A stretch of DNA of 64,000 bases from Plazaster borealis. Lineage: Eukaryota > Echinodermata > Asteroidea > Forcipulatida > Labidiasteridae. Positions 22,969 to 35,704 of this stretch are shown piece after piece (the stretch's first letter is position 1; the number at the start of each line of letters is the position of its first letter). The position numbers were made by a program, and so were the translations under genes. Under the pieces are notes generated by a model. The model saw only the letters and a program-made list of their open reading frames with translations. It was not told where the DNA came from and ran no database searches. The stretch lies in contig JAJGQC010000408.1 in assembly GCA_021014325.1 (NCBI GenBank), forward strand, positions 93,287 through 157,286, written 5' to 3'.

Positions 22969-24125
22969 TTTTTATCTTTTTTATCCAGATTCAATTTGTA
23001 CTTTGTTTTTGTCTTTTTTGATGCAACAACACAATAAAAGATGCAAAGAATAATGCAGCATTGTTTAATATTTGCGTTGCATCTAATTTTAGAGGACTCA
23101 CGGAGGAGCAACCTCAAAGGGGCCGGCGGCGCTCTGTTCCCCACCAACTGGCAGGACAGACTCGGTAGGTGATCAAAGGAGGATCGTGAGAGCACATCGG
23201 GCATGGGTCTTCCTAGGTCGCGGGCCTCGGCGGGACCCTTGCCTGGCTGGCGCGGGAGTCCTCCAGGAAGACGGCAAAGTACAAAGTTGGAGGCCTTATG
23301 AGGAGCAATCTCAAAAAAATATATATAATAAATATATATACTATTATTATTATTATTTTTTTTTGGGGGGGGGTCCAACTTTTAACATTATTGTGTTTAT
23401 TTTGTATCTGTCTAGTATAGAATATTTTAAGGGCCTACAAAATATTCATGAGGCCGTCGATCCGTTTTATTCCCAATTCGCCGTATTTTTGACCGCGTGA
23501 GGGCGTATATGTAAACCGAATTCACGTGATGCAAAATAAGTAAACGAACTGGGTTTTTGCATTGTTATTATTATGTTGATGTATTTCGTCATTGATGCAA
23601 GAAAACTGCATACAGGCAATTAAAATAAGATGAAACTGTTATTGTGATGTAAGAGGGTGCACCACACTAAATAGGCCAAAATTCATGCGCCAAACTGATT
23701 ATCATATTTTGTAGGCCGTCAAAATCTGTTAAAAAAACCCGATTTGCTGCCAGTTTTCGTGAAACACGCTTATCCACTTCCCAAGCCAAATAGGACCAAC
23801 TTAAATCCAAAATGTATCCAGTCTCCTGAAAAGTTGAAGCACAGAACCCCCAGGTTCGGATAGATTGTTATATTTACACAATTGCATGACCCCAAAAATC
23901 TTATTATTCAAAAGTAACTGCGGGTTTACAAAAAATGATAATTAGCTTGGCGCATGAATTTTGGCCTCAATTTAGGGTGGCACACCAGACTGAACTCAGC
24001 ACTAAATTGAGTGCCAGCATGGCAAGAAATTTAGTGCTAGCACCAAATTTCAAAAAAACTTGTCAACGACCGTCAAGGACAGTCCGAACAGAATCCAAAA
24101 TTCTCGTTTTATACCCCGTATTCAT

Positions 24126-25550
24126 GTGAAAAGTTTTCATCGTAAAAACATGAAATCTTCAGGTTTTTTTCATAGATGTCTTCTTTATATCCCAAACCAT
24201 CATGCCTAGGCGCCCCCAATTAATTAGTCCACGACTAAACTCAGCCCAATTAATTGGATATTTGCATAATACCAGCCCGTGTGCGAATTTTTAAACAAGT
24301 TCCAGATTAAACACGCAAATACCTAATTTTCATATGAAAAGTTTTCATCGTAAAAACATAAAATCTTCAGGGGTTTTTTCCCACAGATGTCTTCCTTATA
24401 TCCCAAACCATCATGCCTAGGCGCCCCCAATTAATTAGTTTACTAATTAGATCAGCCTAACTAATTGAATATTTGCATAATACCAGCCCGTGTGTGAATT
24501 TTTAAACAAGTTCCAGATTAAACACGCACCTAATTTTCATTTGAAAAGTTTTCATCGTAAAAACATGAAATCTTCAGGGTTTTTTTTTTAGGTGTTTTCC
24601 TTATATCCCAAACCATCATGCCTAGGCGCCCCTCACTTAATAAGTCCACTAATTAACTCAGCCCAATTAAATGGATATTTGCATAATTACAGCCCGTGTG
24701 CGAAAATACTTCACAAATTCTATATTAAACACGCAAGTACCTAATTTTCATTTGAAAAGTTTTCATCGTAAAAACATGAAATCTTCAGTTTTTTCTTAAT
24801 AGATGTCTTCCTTATATACCAAACCATCATGCCTAGGCGCCCCCAATTAATAAGTCCATGAATTAGATCAGCCCAACTAATTAAAACAATTGCATAATTA
24901 TATAGCTCGTGTGCAAATTTACTATAGGCCCTATCAACTACCTAATTTTCATTTGAAAAGTTTTCATTGTAAAAACATGAAGTCTTCCTTATATCCCAAA
25001 CCATCATGCCTAGGCGCCCCAGTTAATTAGTCTACTAATCAGATCAGCCTAACAAATTGAATATTTGCATAAAATTTGCCCGTGAGCGAATTTAGTATAT
25101 ACAAAAAGTACCTAATTTTCATTTGAAAAGTTTTTATCGTAAAAACATGAAATCTTCAGGGTTTTTTCCATAAATGTCTTCCTTATATCCCAAACCATCA
25201 TGCCTAGGCGCCCCCAATTAATTAGTCCACTAATTAGTTGAGCCCAACTAATTAAAAAATTGCATAATTATAGCCCGTGTGCAAATTTACACACAACTAC
25301 CTAATTTTCATTTGAATAGTTGTTTTTTCTTCATTGATGTCTTCCTTATATTACAAACCATAATTCATAGTCGCCCGATTAAATTTGTTCACTAATTAGC
25401 TCAACCCATCTAACAAAATATCTGCAAAAAATTTACGACAAGTTGTAGATTAAACACGCAACTATACCTATTTTTCATTTGAAAAGTAATCATAAAAAAA
25501 CCATAAAATCCTGTTTTTCCTCATAGATGTCTTATCCCAAACCATAACTC
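24126..25550 (+). repeat. Forward satellite array (module f), copy 2a
   Basis: Six boxed monomers plus two degenerate ones, as in 7420-8840. Confidence 0.92.
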
Positions 25551-27776
25551 TTTCACAATGTGTAAACAGTGCCACTTTTGTGTTTACCAAATAATGTTAA
25601 CTGGCATTTATTACCACATACGACAGGTAGACACTTCGTTTTCACTGAGTGGGCTGTATGAGCCGCCTTTTATTCAAATTTAATACGCAAATAATGACAT
25701 GTGTTCTTAAAAATGATCTCCGGTCGTTAATAATCCATGAGACTGTTATGAACATTTTTCTGTGACGAATACAAAATTATCCTACCTGATTTCCAAATCT
25801 GAAAGCTAACTCTTTGCAAACATGATTCTCTACGAAATCATAGTCATTAAAACAGCACTGGGATGATCTCCGGCAGTAGCATTTAATTCGCAAAAAAAAA
25901 TCCGTCAGGTATATAAACAAAATGAGACAAAATTATTTAAAAAGTAACATTATTGAATGAATACACCCGGGGACTATGGAGGTGTAAACAATGAAAGTTC
26001 GGATTATGATTGAAAAGAACCAATCGGGAGAGTAGCCGGATACGAAAACTCAAAACCCTGTGGGACAAATGAGAACGTATGTTGGTCCCATGCTTTTCAC
26101 TTGTTAGTTTTATTGTATAACAATCGAACGGTTCCAACAACGAAAGGTTACTTTTCCTTTCATTTCCCTTATCCCTTTTTTCCGCATTTAAAAATCAGGA
26201 CCACAGAGGTACAACTTTTTTTCCAATTTTATGAAAGCTAAGCACGGACAATATTACTATAGAGGTTCCCATAAACCTCTATTATAGTGTTGCACCCAAC
26301 CACACACGTCTGTGACACCCCTACATATAAAACATTGTTATACACTTGCATTTACCAATGATTTTTTATCTATACTGACTTCTTTACATGCCCATCTGAT
26401 GTCAAGCATTATTTGAGCCTTAATTTAGTTCTGTAATTAAATAGTTCTTTCTTAATTCGCCTTAATTAGTTAATCATAATAAACAAACAAACAGTTCACT
26501 TTTTGCTGTTTACAACAATAACAAATAATACTTATGATCAAAAGAAAATGATCAAAATATATCGCCCTTGCAATTAACCCCTGGATTTCTTAGGCCTACT
26601 TGGTCAACACATTGACACACATTACAAAAAAAAAACAAAAAAAAAAACACACCCGTAACATTTCTGTATCCGAATGCCACTTGTTCATTAATATTTGATA
26701 AATAAAATAGCATCTATCTATACTATAAAACCGTAACATGCCCCATGTTACATTAAAAACGCACCACCGAAACAAGTGACGAAGCCAGCCTAACAAGAAT
26801 GCTCACGGCGCTTCGTAGAGATACAATTAAAAAGGTAATTTAAAGACAATTTACAAAATTACAAATGTACAGAAAAGGAGTGGCCAAACAATTTTAGGCA
26901 CATTAAAATGTAGTTGTTTTATCACATGACCCAAAAACAGGATTACCAAAAAAATACCTTTAAGTAATCAATAATTTCTAAATCAACAATAAAATTGTAA
27001 AAATCACTGCAGACTGCAAAACACCCCATAAAACCTGGATCACCCAGTAGCAGAAGGAAAAATATTTAACAAAAAGCAGACAAAAAGGCAATATAAAAAC
27101 CCAAACAGAAAAACAGAAAACGCGACACCACTCCTCTCCACGAACAAAGTAAAAGATTGTGTAAACTCACATCCTGAATAACTTAAAGCAAAAAAGGAAA
27201 ACCTGTAAGGTTTTTTATTTCGTTATTTTGAAAAAAGGCGAGTCTTCAAAAACGTTTTCGTATTTATTTATTCATTATTATTATTTTTTTTTTTTTTTTG
27301 GGGGGGGATCAATTTTACTATTTATTGTCTGTTCATTAATTCCTTTTTTTGTGTTGACTATGTTCACATCAACTTTACTTCATAAAAAGAATCCCATAAT
27401 GCGATTATATTATTTAAATAACAACACATAATTCTGCTTCATTAAAGAGGAAGGGAAATTGCCAATACAATTTTGTGATGTACTCATTTTCCAACAGATA
27501 GAGTCCTCATGTGAGTGGGGGAAAAAGTCTCTAACTCACGTTAACATTGTGTAAATTGCAATTGCATTCGATACCCTTCCAGTGAAACAAATTTACAACA
27601 TCTAAAATATCTGATGACATCATTCTAAGAAAAATGGGTCTCTACATTTTTTTACGGGGATGATTGGTTCATTCCGGACTCTGTTAATAGAAAAGGTACT
27701 TCAACAAAACGAGAATTGTGTGTTATAGTTTTTGCAAAACTATTGAGTACTATACCGATGTTAGTTAGATATTACT

Positions 27777-28108
27777 CTATATAAATAGTTGGCTCAATCC
27801 GATGTCTAATATGTGACTTCTTCTAATGGCAGACAGTGTCATATACATTCGAAGTGTTTCACTTTTATCAATTTGCCTAACATTTCTTTTGGCAAGAGCA
27901 ACTTGTTCAGCTATAGCGCAGCAATACAGCCCACATGAGTCAGAATTTTCTTGGGTAATGAATGATTTTTCTACGATGACGATAGAAGTTGCATCACTGC
28001 GTAAGAATGTTGGCAAAACGTTCCAGTATTTCGATATTTTCCCGGAATAAAAGAAAATTACCAAAAGATTGAGCGATTTGACGCAAGAATGTATCCGACA
28101 AGGGCGAC
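27777..28108 (-). pseudogene. Ulp1/SENP-like protease remnant, copy 2a
   Basis: C-terminal motif block TQENSDSCGLY as in copy 1a. It is followed at 28109 by a 115-bp truncated hAT left end (to 28223) after the GCGAC at 28104-28108, then by the duplication junction. Confidence 0.5.
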
Positions 28109-28295
28109 CAGGGGCGGATCCAAGATTTTCCAAACGGGGGGGGGGGAATGTACCAAGCAGCAAATAGTGAATGCAATTTGTGGCGCCTGAGAGCGCGTAA
28201 CGCAAAGCCCTAAGGCATGGGTTAATAATTATGGTCAATTAGTTGCACGTGGATTCCAAGCTACATACAATGTAAAGTCCCGGGATTAAGTACCG

Positions 28296-28605
28296 ACACT
28301 AACTAGCACAGTTGGATAAGTGCCGGGACTGTTTCACGCTCAGACGCCCCGGTCTGGGTTCGAGCCCGGCTGACCCTACATTATAGGTACAAGACTGCTT
28401 GATGTGGCTAAAGCGTGACTGGGGTTCTGTCTTGTTTTCCTCCCCTGATGGGCAGCGCCAATTCAAAGGTTAGGATCGGAAACAGGGGAGGACATGCTGT
28501 GGGTCGGAGGCCATTGCCATAAGGGAACTAGGGAAGCCGGATAGGGGCCAGTGTGTGCTATTAAACTGATTCCGGTGCCTGAAAGCCCGACAACCACAGC
28601 GTAAC
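28296..28605 (+). mobile_element. tRNA-derived SINE-like element, copy 2b
   Basis: A box 28304-28315, B box 28357-28367, same body as the other copies. Confidence 0.65.
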
Positions 28606-29519
28606 TTTTTATCTTTTTTTATCCAAATTCAATTTGTACTTTGTTTTTGTCTTTTTTGATGCAACAACACAATAAAAGATGCAAAGAATAATGCAGCATT
28701 GTTTAATATTTGCGTTGCATCTAATTTTAGAGGACTCACGGAGGAGCAACCTCAAAGGGGCCGGCGGCGCTCTGTTCCCCACCAACTGGCCGGACAGACT
28801 CGGTAGGTGATCAAAGGAGGATCGTGAGAGCATATCGGGCATGGGTCTTCCTAGGTCGCGGGCCTCGGCGGGACCCTTGCCTGGCTGGCGCGGGAGTCCT
28901 CCAGGAAGACGGCAAAGTACAAAGTTGGAGGCCTTATGAGGAGCAATCTCAAAACAATATATATAATAAATATATATATATTATTACAAAAAAAATTTTT
29001 TTTGGGGGGTCCAACTTTTAACATTATTGTGTTTATTTTGTATCTGTCTGAGGGTGCACCACACTAAATAGGCCAAAATTCATGCGCCAAACTGATTATC
29101 ATATTTTGTAGGCCGTCAAAATCTGTTAAAAAAACCCGATTTGCTGCCAGTTTTCGTGAAACACGCTTATCCACTTCCCAAGCCAAATAGGACCAACTTA
29201 AATCCAAAATGTATCCAGTCTCCTGAAAAGTTGAAGCACAGAACCCCCAGGTTCGGATAGATTGTTATATTTACACAATTGCATGACCCCAAAAATCTTA
29301 TTATTCAAAAGTAACTGCGGGTTTACAAAAAATGATAATTAGCTTGGCGCATGAATTTTGGCCTAAATTTAGGGTGGCACACCAGACTGAACTCAGCACT
29401 AAATTGAGTGCCAGCATGGCAAGAAATTTAGTGCTAGCACCAAATTTCAAAAAAACTTGTCAACGACCGTCAAGGACAGTCCGAACAGAATCCAAAATTC
29501 TCGTTTTATACCCCGTATT

Positions 29520-30942
29520 CATGTGAAAAGTTTTCATCGTAAAAACATGAAATCTTCAGGTTTTTTCATAGATGTCTTCTTTATATCCCAAACCATCATG
29601 CCTAGGCGCCCCCAATTAATTAGTCCACGACTAAACTCAGCCCAATTAATTGGATATTTGCATAATACCAGCCCGTGTGCGAATTTTTAAACAAGTTCCA
29701 GATTAAACACGCAAATACCTAATTTTCATTTGAAAAGTTTTCATCGTAAAAACATAAAATCTTCAGGGGGTTTTTCACAGATGTCTTCCTTATATCCCAA
29801 ACCATCATGCCTAGGCGCCCCAATTAATTAGTTTACTAATTAGATCAGCCTAACTAATTGAATATTTGCATAATACCAGCCCGTGTGTGAATTTTTAAAC
29901 AAGTTCCAGATTAAACACGCACCTAATTTTCATTTGAAAAGTTTTCATCGTAAAAACATGAAATCTTCAGGGTTTTTTTTTTAGGTGTTTTCCTTATATC
30001 CCAAACCATCATGCCTAGGCGCCCCTCACTTAATAAGTCCACTAATTAACTCAGCCCAATTAAATGGATATTTGCATAATTACAGCCCGTGTGCGAAAAT
30101 ACTTCACAAATTCTATATTAAACACGCAAGTACCTAATTTTCATTTGAAAAGTTTTCATCGTAAAAACATGAAATCTTCAGTTTTTTCTTAATAGATGTC
30201 TTCCTTATATCCCAAACCATCATGCCTAGGCGCCCCCAATTAATAAGTCCATGAATTAGATCAGCCCAACTAATTAAATCAATTGCATAATTATATAGCT
30301 CGTGTGCAAATTTACTATAGGCCCTATCAACTACCTAATTTTCATTTGAAAAGTTTTCATTGTAAAAACATGAAGTCTTCCTTATATCCCAAACCATCAT
30401 GCCTAGGCGCCCCAGTTAATTAGTCTACTAATCAGATCAGCCTAACAAATTGAATATTTGCGTAAAATTTGCCCGTGAGCGAATTTAGTATATACAAAAA
30501 GTACCTAATTTTCATTTGAAAAGTTTTTATCGTAAAAACATGAAATCTTCAGGGTTTTTTCATAAATGTCTTCCTTATATCCCAAACCATCATGCCTAGG
30601 CGCCCCCAATTAATTAGTCCACTAATTAGCTGAGCCCAACTAATTAAAAAAATTGCATAATTATAGCCCGTGTGCAAATTTACACACAACTACCTAATTT
30701 TCATTTGAATAGTTGTTTTTTCTTCATTGATGTCTTCCTTATATTACAAACCATAATTCATAGTCGCCCGATTAAATTTGTTCACTAATTAGCTCAACCC
30801 ATCTAACAAAATATCTGCAAAAAATTTACGACAAGTTGTAGATTAAACACGCAACTATACCTATTTTTCATTTGAAAAGTAATCATAAAAAACCATAAAA
30901 TCCTGTTTTTCCTCATAGATGTCTTATCCCAAACCATAACTC
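29520..30942 (+). repeat. Forward satellite array (module f), copy 2b
   Basis: Same monomer order as in the other short arrays, with private substitutions (for example GCGTAAAATTTG for GCATAAAATTTG). Confidence 0.92.
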
Positions 30943-33118
30943 TTTCACAATGTGTAAACAGTGCCACTTTTGTGTTTACCAAATAATGTTAACTGGCATT
31001 TATTACCACATACGACAGGTAGACACTTCGTTTTCACTGAGTGGGCTGTATGAGCCGCCTTTTATTCAAATTTAATACGCAAATAATGACATGTGTTCTT
31101 AAAAATGATCTCCGGTCGTTAATAATCCATGAGACTGTTATGAACATTTTTCTGTGACGAATACAAAATTAGCCTACCTGATTTCCAAATCTGAAAGCTA
31201 ACTCTTTGCAAACATGATTCTCTACGAAATCATAGTCATTAAAACAGCACTGGGATGATCTCCGGCAGTAGCATTTAATCCGCAAAAGAAATCCGTCAGG
31301 TATATAAACAAAATGAGACAAAATTATTTAAAAAGTAACATTATTGAATGAATACACCCGGGGACTATGGAGGTGTAAACAATGAAAATTCGGATTATGG
31401 TTGAAAAGAACCAATCGGGATAGTAGCCGGATACGAAAACTCAAAACCCTGTGGGACAAATGAGAACGTATGTTGGTCCCAAGCTTTTCACTTGTTAGTT
31501 TTATTGTATAACAATCGAACGGTTCCAACAACGAAAGGTTACTTTTCCTTTCATTTCCCTTATCCCTTTTTTCCGCATTTAAAAATCAGGACCACAGAGG
31601 TACAACTTTTTTTCCAATTTTATGAAAGCTAAGCACGGACAATATTACTATAGAGGTTCCCATAAACCTCTATTATAGTGTTGCACCCAACCACACACGT
31701 CTGTGACACCCCTACATATAAAACATTGTTATACACTTGCATTTACCAATGATTTTTTATCTATACTGACTTCTTTACATGCCCATCTGATGTCAAGCAT
31801 TATTTGAGCCTTAATTTAGTTCTGTAATTAAATAGTTCTTTCTTAATTCGCCTTAATTAGTTAATCATAATAAACAAACAAACAGTTCACTTTTTGCTGT
31901 TTACAACAATAACAAATAATACTTATGATCAAAAGAAAATGATCAAAATATATCGCCCTTGCAATTAACCCCTGGATTTCTTAGGCCTACTTGGTCAACA
32001 CATTGACACACATTACAAAAAAAACAAAACAAACAAAAACACACCCGTAACATTTCTGTATCCGAATGCCACTTTTTCATTAATATTTGATAAATAAAAT
32101 AGCATCTATCTATACTATAAAACCGTAACATGCCCCCATGTTACATTACAAACGCACCACCGAAACAAGTGACGAAGCCAGCCTAACAAGAATGCTCACG
32201 GCGCTTCGTAGAGATACAATTTAAAAAGGTAATTTAAAGACAATTTACAAAATTACAAATGTACAGAAAAGGAGTGGCCAAACAATTTTAGGCACATTAA
32301 AATGTAGTTGTTTTATCACATGACCCAAAAACAGGATTACCAAAAAAATACCTTTAAGTAATCAATAATTTCTAAATCAACAATAAAATTGTAAAAATCA
32401 CTGCAGACAAAAAGGCAATATAAAAACCCAAACAGAAAAACAGAAAACGCGACACCACTCCTCTCCACGAACAAAGTAAAAGATTGTGTAAACTCACATC
32501 CTGAATAACTTAAAGCAAAAAAGTAAAACATGTAAGTTTTTTTATTTCGTTATTTTGAAAAAAGGCGAGTCTTCAAAAACGTTTTCGTATTTATTTATTC
32601 ATTATTTTTTTTATTTTTTATTTTTTTTTTTTTGGGGGGGGGATCATTATCAATTTTACTATTTATTGTCTGTTCATTAATTCCTTTTTTTGTGTTGACT
32701 ATGTTCACATCAACTTTACTTCATAAAAAGAATCCCATAATGCGATTATATTATTTAAACAACAACACATAATTCTGCTTCATTAAAGAGGAAGGGAAAT
32801 TGCCAATACAATTTTGTGATGTACTCATTTTCCAATAGATAGAGTCCTCATGTGAGTGGGGGAAAAAAGTCTCTAACTCACGTTAACATTGTGTAAATTG
32901 CAATTGCATTCGATACCCTTCCAGTGAAACAAATTTACAACATCTAAAATATCTGATGACATCATTCTAAGAAAAATGATTCTCTACATTTTTTTACGGG
33001 GATGATTGGTTCATTCCGGACTCTGTTAATAGAAAAGGTACTTCAACAAAACGAGAATTGTGTGTTATAGTTTTTGCAAAACTATTGAGTACTATACCGA
33101 TGTTAGTTAGATATTACT

Positions 33119-33450
33119 CTATATAAATAGTTGGCTCAATCCGATGTCTAATATGTGACTTCTTCTAATGGCAGACAGTGTCATATACATTCGAAGTGTT
33201 TCACTTTTATCAATTTGCCTAACATTTCTTTTGGCAAGAGCAACTTGTTCAGCTATAGCGCAGCAATACAGCCCACATGAGTCAGAATTTTCTTGGGTAA
33301 TGAATGATTTTTCTACGATGACGATAGAAGTTGCATCACTGCGTAAGAATGTTGGCAAAACGTTCCAGTATTTCGATATTTTCCCGGAATAAAAGAAAAT
33401 TACCAAAAGATTGAGCGATTTGACGCAAGAATGTATCCGACAAGGGCGAC
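33119..33450 (-). pseudogene. Ulp1/SENP-like protease remnant, C-terminal part, copy 2b
   Basis: As copy 1b, with the Cys-Gly-Leu-Tyr block intact. It is interrupted at 33450 by the hAT-like element. Confidence 0.5.
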
Positions 33451-34598
33451 CAGGGCGGATCAAGATTTTCCAAACGGGGGAATGTACCAAGCAGCAAATA
33501 GTGAATGCAATTTGTGGCGCCTGAGAGCGCGTAACGCAAAGCCCTAAGGCATGGGTTCCGGGCCCGCTGAAATGCTCCGAAACATTTCGGATTGATGCTT
33601 TGTGGTCTCATGCAATATCTGACCACTTTATCCAATTTTGTTTTAGCAAGATCATTTAAACATCATTTTCGAGTTGGGAGTCATTAAATCAGAATCCTTC
33701 TGCCATGGTGAGCCAACGATATGAAAGTGCAATTATTTTCAATATAATTAACCCAAAACAGAGAAACAGACACACTTTTTAAGCAATTCAGATCAATATC
33801 AATCTTCTAAATTTACTGGAATTGTTTCTGTAACATTGATGGGTGGGCCCAGGGGTTAAGCCTTGATGGGGGTCCAGGGGGCGAATCCCCCGGAAGCTCT
33901 GAGCTTTTGGCTTTTTGAGGGGTGGAAAATAAAGGCTCTGTGTGCCTAAACAGAGAAATAGACACACTTTTTAAGCACTTCTGATCCATTTCACGCTTCT
34001 AAATTGACTGGAAAATTTTCCTGTAACATCGATGATGGGTTCCAGGGGTGAAGCCCTGATGGGGGTCCAGGGGGCGAAGCCCCCTCAAGCTCTGAGCTTT
34101 TGGCTTTTTTAGGGGTGAAAAATAAAGCCTCTGTGTGCCTAAAACAGAGAAATTCTAAATTTACTGGGAAATTTTCATGTAACATCGATGGTGGGTTCCA
34201 GGGGTGGAGCCCTGATGGGGTCCAGGGTGCGAAGCCCCCGGAAGCTGAGCTTTTGGCCTTTTGAGGGGTGAAAATCAAGCCTCTGTGTGCCTAAAACAGA
34301 GAAATAGACACACTTTGCACTTTTGATCCATATCAATCTCCTAATTTTACTCAAAGAAAATTGTAATACCACAAATCTCACGTTTTGATCAAGTTGATGC
34401 ATTATCTGGTTTCATGCCTATTCATTAAAAACATAGTGGGTAAGATCGTTTCTCAATTTCAAGCTCACTGTCGTATTATCTTGGACAGGCAGTACTAAAA
34501 TAAAATAAAACATAAAATAAAATAAACAGTTTTTTGGGGGTTTTTTGCTGACGGAAAGGGGGGGCGTACGCCCCCACTCCCCCCTGTATCCGCCCCTG
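33451..34598. mobile_element. hAT-like non-autonomous element, unit 2
   Basis: 1148 bp between GCGAC duplications at 33446-33450 and 34599-34603. The left end has lost one G (CAGGGCGGAT) and the following G-run is short. A ~91-bp internal deletion lies near 33690. Three internal tandem repeats as in 17033-18235. Confidence 0.75.
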
Positions 34599-34880
34599 GC
34601 GACATTGAATCGTAACAGCATATAGATTTTGTTATCTTATCGATGACTTAAAAAAAACATGAAATGAGAGTTTCTAAGAAGAGGGCATAATATTATGTTA
34701 CACCATTGATCGCTGCACCGAACGGTATGTCGAGACTGTTACCACTCTCCTATTGAATTGCACTGGTTTCAGAGCACAGTAGGCCTAGTGCAGCACAGGT
34801 TTGACCAACATCTTCTCTTTAAGCCAATTGTTGCATGTAGAAATCTACAAAAAAATCACTAATCCATCCCCGGTTGAAAT
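34599..34880 (-). pseudogene. Ulp1/SENP-like protease remnant, N-terminal part, unit 2
   Basis: Carries the WISD (Trp codon 34864-34866) and YDSM motifs. An 18-bp deletion near 34716 between CTG repeats (ATACATTTCCTCTG absent) is private to this copy. Confidence 0.42.
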
Positions 34881-34919
34881 TTGGTGACAGTTTTATGAAG
34901 GATTGATACACATCGATCG

Positions 34920-35349
34920 ATGACAACTTTTCATAAGAAATTTAGGTAGTTGTACTAGTAAATTCGCATACGGGCTAACATTATGCAAATACTAAATTAA
35001 TTGGGCTGAGTTAATTCGTTGACTATTGGGGGCGACAGGGCATAACGGATTGGGATAAAAGGAAGACATCTATGAAGAAAAAACTGAAGATTTCATGTTT
35101 TTACGATGACAACTTTTCAAATGAAATTTATGTATTTGCGTGTTTATTAATCTGGAACTATAGTAAATTTGCACACGGGCTGTAATTATGCAATTGTTGA
35201 ATAAGTTGGGCTGAGCTAATAAGTGGACTAATTAACTGGAAGCGCCAAGGCATGATAGTTTGGGATATAAGGAAGACATCTGTGAAGAAAAAACTGAAGA
35301 TTTCATGTTTTTACGATGAAAACTTTTCAAATGAAAATTAGGTACTTGT
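34920..35349 (-). repeat. Inverted satellite array (module k), unit 2
   Basis: Two complete reverse monomers and the start of a third; the third is split at its TTAA by the MITE and resumes at 35709-35910. Confidence 0.9.
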
Positions 35350-35353
35350 TTAA

Positions 35354-35704
35354 AGGAACATTACAGAATTGGTTTTTGCTCACAAAACAATGTAAGCACT
35401 TTATATAATCCACCATCTACATAAACTGACAAACCTGTAGAAGTTTGAGATCGATCGGCCATCTGGGTCACGAGAAAATAGTGAAAAACCGATTACACAT
35501 TTGCATGTGTTATACAATGCATGAATAAAACGCTCATGAGCGATAAACTCCAATCGGAAATTAGTTTTATTTATTTCTCATCAAATATGGCATTTCAAAC
35601 AGAATTATTTCTAGGGATGTTTTCTACTATCATCATCTTTAGACCGTTTTATGTAAATCTGTGATCATAAGAAAAATTTTAATTACCAGTTCTGTAACGT
35701 TCCG
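35354..35704. mobile_element. TTAA MITE, intact (351 bp)
   Basis: Inverted termini AGGAACATTACAGAATTGGT and the complement of ACCAGTTCTGTAACGTTCCG, flanked by TTAA at 35350-35353 and 35705-35708. The flanks are the two halves of one satellite monomer (GGTACTTG..T and TATACAATTTGTGAAG), which shows the insertion site. There is no coding sequence. TTAA targets are typical of piggyBac and Kolobok; the terminus does not let me choose. Confidence 0.8.

Larger units (their letters stand above)
22586..28223 (+). repeat. Block d-h, first copy in unit 2
   Basis: Starts after GCGGTCAAAA with a local variant (TAATTATG missing, GGTGCACCC retained). Module content is as at 5870-11520. Its satellite and module g variants match copy 1b more closely than copy 1a. 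Confidence 0.9.
28224..33557 (+). repeat. Block d-h, second copy in unit 2 (shortened)
   Basis: Same modules, but about 300 bp shorter: ~240 bp are missing in module e at 29050 and ~77 bp in module g near 32407. Extra A/T sequence is present in the tract at 32605-32635. Confidence 0.9.

Noticed and set aside
35354..35704. Assigning the TTAA MITE to piggyBac
   Set aside because: TTAA targets are shared with Kolobok, and the terminus AGGAACATTACAG lacks the CCC start seen at 52566. The superfamily is left open.
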